Shown piece by piece: positions 41,348 through 45,856 of a stretch of DNA of 45,856 bases. The stretch comes from Candidatus Parendomicrobium reticulitermitis. Its GTDB lineage: Bacteria > Elusimicrobiota > Endomicrobiia > Endomicrobiales > Endomicrobiaceae. The stretch spans positions 1-45,856 of the forward strand of contig JAITTG010000054.1 in the NCBI GenBank assembly GCA_031287095.1. The letters are read 5' to 3'. How positions within the stretch are numbered: the first letter of the stretch is position 1; each line of letters starts with the position of its first letter. A model generated the notes under the pieces. The model did not search any database and was not told the origin of the DNA. It saw only the letters and a program-made list of their open reading frames with translations. The position numbers were made by a program, and so were the translations under genes.

Positions 41348-43189
41348 ATGTATTTGGAAAAAATCAATAATCCGCAGGACTTAAAAAAAATCGCAAAAGA
41401 AAATCTCCCAAAACTTGCAAAAGAAATCAGAGAGAAAATCATAAACGACATTTCTAAAAGCGGCGGGCATTTGGCGTCAAGCCTCGGCATTGTGGATTTA
41501 ACCATAGCCTTGCATTTTGTTTTAGACGCTCCCAAAGACAAAATAATTTGGGATGTCGGGCATCAGGCTTATGCCCACAAAATCCTCACGGAAAGAAAAG
41601 ACAAATTCCACACCATAAGACAATATAAAGGTTTAAGCGGTTTTCCAAAACGAAGCGAGAGCGAATACGACGCTTTCGGCGCGGGACATTCTTCAACTGC
41701 AATATCGGCGGCTTTAGGTTTTGCCGCGGCGAGAGATTTAAAAAATGAAAAATTTAAAATAGCCGCCGTTGTCGGCGACGGCTCTATGACGGGCGGTCTT
41801 GCTTTTGAAGGTTTGCAAAATGCGGGACATCTCAAAAAAGATATGCTTGTTATTTTAAACGATAATGAAATGTTCATCTCTCAAAAAGTCGGAGCCGTCG
41901 CGGGCTATTTTGCAAAATTGCTTACGGCTGGTCTTGTAAAAAAAGCGCAAGATAAAGTGATGAAAACCGTCAGCCGCTTTCATGGTTTCGGCGCGCCTTT
42001 TAACAAATTGATAAAACGGGTAAAAGTTATGTTATTTCCGGGTATGCTATTTGAGGAAATGGGTTTTACTTATATAGGACCAATTCAAGGGCATGATGTC
42101 AATAATTTAATTACAGTTTTTTCCAATATCAAAGATATGAAAGGACCCATTCTTTTGCATATCATCACAAAAAAAGGGAAAGGTTACGAGCCGGCTGAAG
42201 ATAATCCGACAAAATTCCACGGCATAGGCAAATTCAATTCTCAAACGGGGGAAGTTCTCGACGAAAAGAAAAAAACTTATACGGATATTTTTGCCGACAC
42301 TCTCGTTCGTCTTGCAAGAACTAATGACAAAATTGCGGCAATCACAGCCGCAATGCCGGAGGGAACGGGGCTTGATAAATTTGCAAGGGAATTTCCCGAC
42401 AGATATTTTGACGCGGGTATAGCCGAAGGGCATGCCGTAACTTTTGCCGCAGGTATGGCGGCATGCGGTATGCAGCCTATATGCGCTATATATTCAACCT
42501 TTATGCAAAGGGCTTTGGACAATATAATACATGATGTCGCTTTACAAAATTTACCCGTAATTTTTGCATTAGACAGAGCGGGCATAGTGGGCGAAGACGG
42601 CGCCACACATCACGGAGTTTTTGATTTGTCTTATCTCAAATACATTCCCAATTTAATAATAATGTCTCCTGCCGACGGCAATGAATTACAGCACATGTTA
42701 AAAACCGCTTTCAATTCCAATAAGCCTTGCGTAATAAGATACCCTCGCGGCGCAGTTTGCGGCGCGCAATTAGACGGCGTTGCGTCAGTTTTGCAAATAG
42801 GCAAAGCGAAAGTCTTAAAAGAGGGCGGTGATATTTGCCTGCTTGCCATAGGCGTTCAAGCAGAACTCTGCCTACAAGCCGCAGAAATTTTAAAAAACAA
42901 AAACATAAACGCTTCAGTAATAAATATGAGATTTTTAAAACCTCTTGATGAGGAAATGATTTTGAATACTTTGTCAAAAACAAAAAATTTCATAACAGTG
43001 GAAGAAAACGCCCTCTCGGGCGGTTTCGGCGAAAGCATAAAATCTTTCCTATCAAACGCCTCTGCCAAAATAGAATCCATAGGCATTCCCGACAAATTCA
43101 TAGAGCATGGCAATGCCGGCTGCATAAGAGATAAATACGGCATAAGCGCCCAAAACATAGCGGACGCCGCAATAAAAATGTTGAAATAG
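41348..43189 (+). CDS. dxs: 1-deoxy-D-xylulose-5-phosphate synthase
   Basis: DXS condenses pyruvate and glyceraldehyde 3-phosphate using thiamine diphosphate, the first step of the MEP pathway. The 613-residue protein shows SGGHLASSLGIVDLTIALH, DVGHQAYAHKIL, the TPP-binding VVGDGSMTGGLAFEGLQNAG...LNDNEM block, the transketolase-type AGIVGEDGATHHGVFDLSYL and the C-terminal VEENALSGGFGE. GAGAGGA precedes the ATG. It completes the xseA-xseB-ispA-dxs series, with a 278-base repeat gap before it. Confidence 0.96.
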   Translation: MYLEKINNPQDLKKIAKENLPKLAKEIREKIINDISKSGGHLASSLGIVDLTIALHFVLDAPKDKIIWDVGHQAYAHKILTERKDKFHTIRQYKGLSGFPKRSESEYDAFGAGHSSTAISAALGFAAARDLKNEKFKIAAVVGDGSMTGGLAFEGLQNAGHLKKDMLVILNDNEMFISQKVGAVAGYFAKLLTAGLVKKAQDKVMKTVSRFHGFGAPFNKLIKRVKVMLFPGMLFEEMGFTYIGPIQGHDVNNLITVFSNIKDMKGPILLHIITKKGKGYEPAEDNPTKFHGIGKFNSQTGEVLDEKKKTYTDIFADTLVRLARTNDKIAAITAAMPEGTGLDKFAREFPDRYFDAGIAEGHAVTFAAGMAACGMQPICAIYSTFMQRALDNIIHDVALQNLPVIFALDRAGIVGEDGATHHGVFDLSYLKYIPNLIIMSPADGNELQHMLKTAFNSNKPCVIRYPRGAVCGAQLDGVASVLQIGKAKVLKEGGDICLLAIGVQAELCLQAAEILKNKNINASVINMRFLKPLDEEMILNTLSKTKNFITVEENALSGGFGESIKSFLSNASAKIESIGIPDKFIEHGNAGCIRDKYGISAQNIADAAIKMLK

Positions 43190-43399
43190 CCGCAGTTAAA
43201 ACCGCGATGCGCGCGGCTGGCTGGACATTGTCAATTGTGAGTCCTGCGGCTTCGCGTAAAATGACTGGCAACTAATCCGTTAATTGCGGGTTTGACCCGC
43301 AATCTCCCAGCAAAGCATTTTGAAGCAAACGCATGCGCAAAGAAGTATAGCGTTGTTTTTGCGCATTGTTATAATTATTAAACAAGGATATAAAAGTTT
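43190..43399. repeat. Gap with a family D element
   Basis: TTGCGGGTTTGACCCGCAATC lies at about 43284-43305 and is followed by the AAAGCATTTTGAAGCAAACG loop segment typical of longer D copies. No gene is seen. Confidence 0.6.
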
Positions 43400-43984
43400 A
43401 TGAACGCGGAGATGTTAAAGATAAATCTCAATCAATCAGAAAACCCTTTGCTAAATTTCACAGCGATAGATTTTGAGACAGGCAGCATTTACAGCAATTC
43501 AGTTTGTCAAGTGGGTTTGGTCAAAGTTGTAAATGGGATTATTGCAGATACTTTTGTGGAACTTATAAGACCGCCCAATAATTTTATTAGATATGATTGG
43601 ACTGAGAATTGTCATGGTATAAAGCGTTCAGATACGCAAAATGCGCCGACCTTTGCTCAAAGTTATCCAAAATGGAAGCATTTTGTAGAAAATCAAATTC
43701 TGGTTGCCCATAATATGAGATTTGATTATGACTGCCTAACAACTTGCCTAAGAGATTTTTGCAATATAAATATGTCGTTTAAAACATATTGCACAATGAA
43801 TATATGGCGCGGAGCCTTTAAGAGCGCCTCGCTTGCAACTTGTTGCCGAGAAAACAATATAGAATTAAAAAATCATCACAATGCTTTAGCCGACGCTGCG
43901 GCTTGCGCAGAATTATTTATATTGGCAGTCAAAAGCGGCAGAATTTTGAAATCCTCTCCCCGCAAGACTTATCGGACTCCATAA
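43400..43984 (+). CDS. DnaQ-like DEDDh 3'-5' exonuclease
   Basis: The 194-residue protein has Exo I FTAIDFETGS (Asp24, Glu26), a CHGIKRSD block, Exo II LVAHNMRFDYDCL and Exo III HHNALADAAACAELF, the DEDDh set of the DNA polymerase III epsilon family. It probably trims 3' ends of DNA or RNA. The start has AAGGA about 12 bases upstream. The reading ends SGRILKSSPRKTYRTP, but the +1 frame from about 43950 continues as LSPQDLSDSIKQIIAKYLKK to a TAA at 44020-44022, which looks like the natural tail. A one-base indel may have changed the end. Confidence 0.85.
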   Translation: MNAEMLKINLNQSENPLLNFTAIDFETGSIYSNSVCQVGLVKVVNGIIADTFVELIRPPNNFIRYDWTENCHGIKRSDTQNAPTFAQSYPKWKHFVENQILVAHNMRFDYDCLTTCLRDFCNINMSFKTYCTMNIWRGAFKSASLATCCRENNIELKNHHNALADAAACAELFILAVKSGRILKSSPRKTYRTP

Positions 43985-44084
43985 AGCAAATCATTGCGAA
44001 GTATTTGAAAAAAGTTAAATAAATAAAAAAGCAATGCGTAATTTTCGCGCAAAATTGCAGAATCCAAAACGACAAGAGAAAATC

Positions 44085-45035
44085 ATGAAAAACAAAACGG
44101 GAATTGTCTTTTACAAAAACAGAGTTGAAGTTAGATTGGAAGAAAATACTTTGTGGCTGACGCAAAGCGAGATAGCGAAATTATTTGATGTTGATAGGTC
44201 GGGTATTACAAAGCATATCAATAATATCTTTGCCGCCAAAGAATTGAGTCAAAAAAGCAATGTGCAATTTTTGCACATTGCAAATTCAGATAAACCAATT
44301 AAATTTTTTAATTTAGATGTGATTATTTCAGTCGGATATAGAATTAATTCTCAAAAAGCAACGCAATTTCGCATTTGGGCTACCAATGTATTAAAAAAAC
44401 ATTTAATTGACGGCTATACTATAAATGAAAAGCGGCTGCAAGAGGCGCAGAATAAATATAAAGAATTGCAAAATACTCTTGCATTGTTTTCAAAAAACAT
44501 AAGTAAATCCGAAAATGTCTCTGATGAGGCAAAAGGCATATTGCAAGTTATAAGCGGTTATTCAAGGGCTTTGGATATCTTGGATAAATACGACCATCAG
44601 CAATTAAAAATACCAAAAGGCGGTAAAGAAGACTTTAAAATCACCTATGAGAAAGCATCAGAAATTATAAATGTAATAAGAGCGGATTTTAAGTCTGATT
44701 TATTTGGGCAAGAAAGGGGCGATAGTTTTAAGTCAAGTATAAAGGACATTTATCAAACTTTTGACGGAGAAGAAGTTTATAAGTCTGTCCAAGAAAAAGC
44801 CGCTAATTTATTATATTTCATAGTCAAAAATCATTGCTTTAACGATGGCAATAAGAGAATAGCCGCAACAATATTTATAGTCTATTTACAGAAAAACAAG
44901 ATTTTAATTGATAAAAACGGCGTAAGAATAATAGACGACAATGCTTTAGCCGCTCTAACGCTAATGATAGCCGAAAGCGATGCGAGGGAAAAAGATATGA
45001 TAATCAAAATCGTTGTGAATTTATTGAATGTGTAA
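44085..45035 (+). CDS. RhuM-Fic/Doc fusion protein
   Basis: The 316-residue protein has an N-terminal RhuM-type winged-helix part (EENTLWLTQSEIAKLFDVDRSGITKHINNIF, FFNLDVIISVGYRINSQKATQFRIWATNVL) and a C-terminal Fic/Doc part. The Fic core is NHCFNDGNKRIAA with His250, matching HxFxDGNKR of Doc-like kinases and Fic AMPylases. It probably modifies a protein target by moving a nucleotide or phosphate group. I start it at the ATG at 44085; an upstream in-frame ATG (44034) has no ribosome site. No separate antitoxin gene is next to it. Confidence 0.88.
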   Translation: MKNKTGIVFYKNRVEVRLEENTLWLTQSEIAKLFDVDRSGITKHINNIFAAKELSQKSNVQFLHIANSDKPIKFFNLDVIISVGYRINSQKATQFRIWATNVLKKHLIDGYTINEKRLQEAQNKYKELQNTLALFSKNISKSENVSDEAKGILQVISGYSRALDILDKYDHQQLKIPKGGKEDFKITYEKASEIINVIRADFKSDLFGQERGDSFKSSIKDIYQTFDGEEVYKSVQEKAANLLYFIVKNHCFNDGNKRIAATIFIVYLQKNKILIDKNGVRIIDDNALAALTLMIAESDAREKDMIIKIVVNLLNV

Positions 45036-45519
45036 AAATTTTAAACAAAAACTATGTGCGGCGAAGCCGCGATACACGCGACTGTCTCTAAGTTAAGCGC
45101 AGAACGGGAAGGTCGCTTTGCCTTTTGGCGTCTTTTGGCAGAATTTGTCTGCTTGGATAGCGCTGCTATAAGCGCAGACAAATTCTGCCAAAATACGCTC
45201 AAAATGCTTCGCGGAAGTAAAACAAATCAAGGGCAGTTATGCTGTTGTCTTTGCCGTCTTTTCTCTCTCCTCTTTTCTATCTGTCTTTATCAATGCGTCA
45301 AATCATTTAAAAATGACGCCGAAAACAAAACAACAGCAACGGCTTTCTCGCAAGTTTCGCAAGTTTCAGAAACGCAAGTAACGCAAAACGACAAGACTAA
45401 CTCTGTATTACCATTGTTTTTGCCGTTTTGCGTAACTTGCGTGGTCGTTGCCGTTGTCGCTATCCTCTTTTGCGAAACTTGCGAGAAGACTTTGTCGTTG
45501 TCGTCGTTGTTGTTCTTGC
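45036..45519. repeat. Non-coding region with family G (palindrome inside) and family B
   Basis: Family G spans about 45056-45240. Inside it, 45128-45198 is a near-perfect palindrome with a 20-bp perfect core arm (TTTTGGCAGAATTTGTCTGC and its complement). Family B spans about 45320-45500 (AACGGCTTTCTCGCAAGTTTC, GTCGTTGCCGTTGTCG). Open frames crossing the region are repeat artefacts. Confidence 0.65.
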
Positions 45520-45856
45520 CGTCATTCCCGAGCGTCTCTATCGGGAAACCAAGTTAAAATGTGAAGCAATCATTGTCTTTTGCCGTCATTCCCGAGCGTC
45601 TCTATCGGGAAACCAAGTTAAAATGCAAAGCAGTCATTGTCTTTCGCCGTCATTCCCGAGCGTCTCTGTCGGGAAACCAAGTTAAAATGCAAAGCAGTCA
45701 TTGTCTTTCGCCGTCATTTCCGAGCGTCTCTATCGGGAAACCAAGTTAAAATGTGAAGCAGTCATTGTCTTTCGCCGTCATTTCCGAGCGTCTCTATCGG
45801 GAAACCAAGTTAAAATGTGAAGCAGTCATTGTCTTTCGCCGTCATTCCCGAGCGTT
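45520..45856. repeat. Tandem array of a 64-bp unit carrying the family C hairpin
   Basis: Units begin at 45520, 45584, 45648, 45712, 45776 and 45840, the last cut by the window edge. Each has GTCATTCCCGAGCGTCTCTA, TCGGGAAACC and AAGTTAAAATG followed by an AGCAGTCATTGTCTTTCGC part. Units differ by one to five bases. The period is not a multiple of three and there are no unique spacers. Confidence 0.95.

Noticed and set aside
45054-45749. Several plus-strand frames at the right end
   Set aside because: They read families G, B and C; the 64-bp period shifts the frame in each unit, so no protein is conserved.
45520-45856. Possible CRISPR array (regularly spaced repeats)
   Set aside because: The whole 64-bp unit is conserved, with no unique spacers, and there are no cas genes nearby. 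It is an ordinary tandem repeat.

Overview
The window reads as a chromosomal segment of an AT-rich, diderm, probably anaerobic bacterium. The evidence for a diderm is a TolC-type outer-membrane protein, an RND pump, periplasmic thioredoxin/CcdA genes and a Tat translocase. The evidence for anaerobic life is a 2-hydroxyacyl-CoA dehydratase-type ATPase, an EtfA with ferredoxin domains, a membrane polyferredoxin and hexuronate catabolism. TGA is used as a stop. I cannot assign a phylum with confidence; an Elusimicrobiota/Endomicrobia-like or spirochaete-like host would fit, but that is a guess.

Layout. 1-1.7 kb: end of an unknown gene, tRNA-Leu(CAG) and a MATE transporter. 2.0-8.1 kb: ferredoxin-EtfA diverging from a very large dehydratase activator. 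8.2-11.3 kb: uxuA-uxuB of the glucuronate pathway. 12.3-13.8 kb: purH. 14.3-20.0 kb: TetR, a 35-residue small protein, TolC and an RND pump, with an operator-like inverted repeat over the tetR promoter but no membrane fusion protein. 20.5-23.1 kb: murG and an RNA ligase. 23.3-26.1 kb: flavin reductase, TlpA, CcdA and a secreted metallo-hydrolase in one operon. 26.2-34.3 kb: accessory island with VapBC, a decayed prophage head module, a uracil-DNA-glycosylase-like gene, BrnTA, a Na+/H+ antiporter, a broken antitoxin gene and Phd-PIN. 34.4-38.1 kb: tatA-tatC-DUF362-polyferredoxin, a Tat translocase beside two likely clients. 38.6-43.2 kb: xseA-xseB-ispA-dxs. 43.4-45.0 kb: an exonuclease with a probable frameshifted end and a RhuM-Fic protein. 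45.0-45.9 kb: non-coding repeats ending in a 64-bp tandem array.

The most striking property is the repeat content. Nearly every gap over 100 bp is built from a few dispersed, mostly palindromic families, named A to I here. Family A (two hairpins joined by a conserved linker) always lies in the same orientation just upstream of minus-strand genes (etfA, uxuB, purH, the RND gene, the metallo-hydrolase). Family D is a palindrome around TTGCGGGCTTGACCCGCAA and family C a hairpin around TTCCCGA...TCGGGAA. Repeats supply the stop codons of xseA and purH, and a family D copy separates a decayed copy of the polyferredoxin gene's 5' end from the intact gene. Repeats also create false N-terminal extensions on purH and the metallo-hydrolase gene; I corrected these starts by their ribosome binding sites.

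The best candidates for something undescribed are the family A leader element, the Tat cassette whose two putative clients both carry TRK instead of TRR (one of them inside a polytopic protein), the small protein in the efflux operon, and a 29-bp perfect direct repeat that brackets the VapBC/prophage block.
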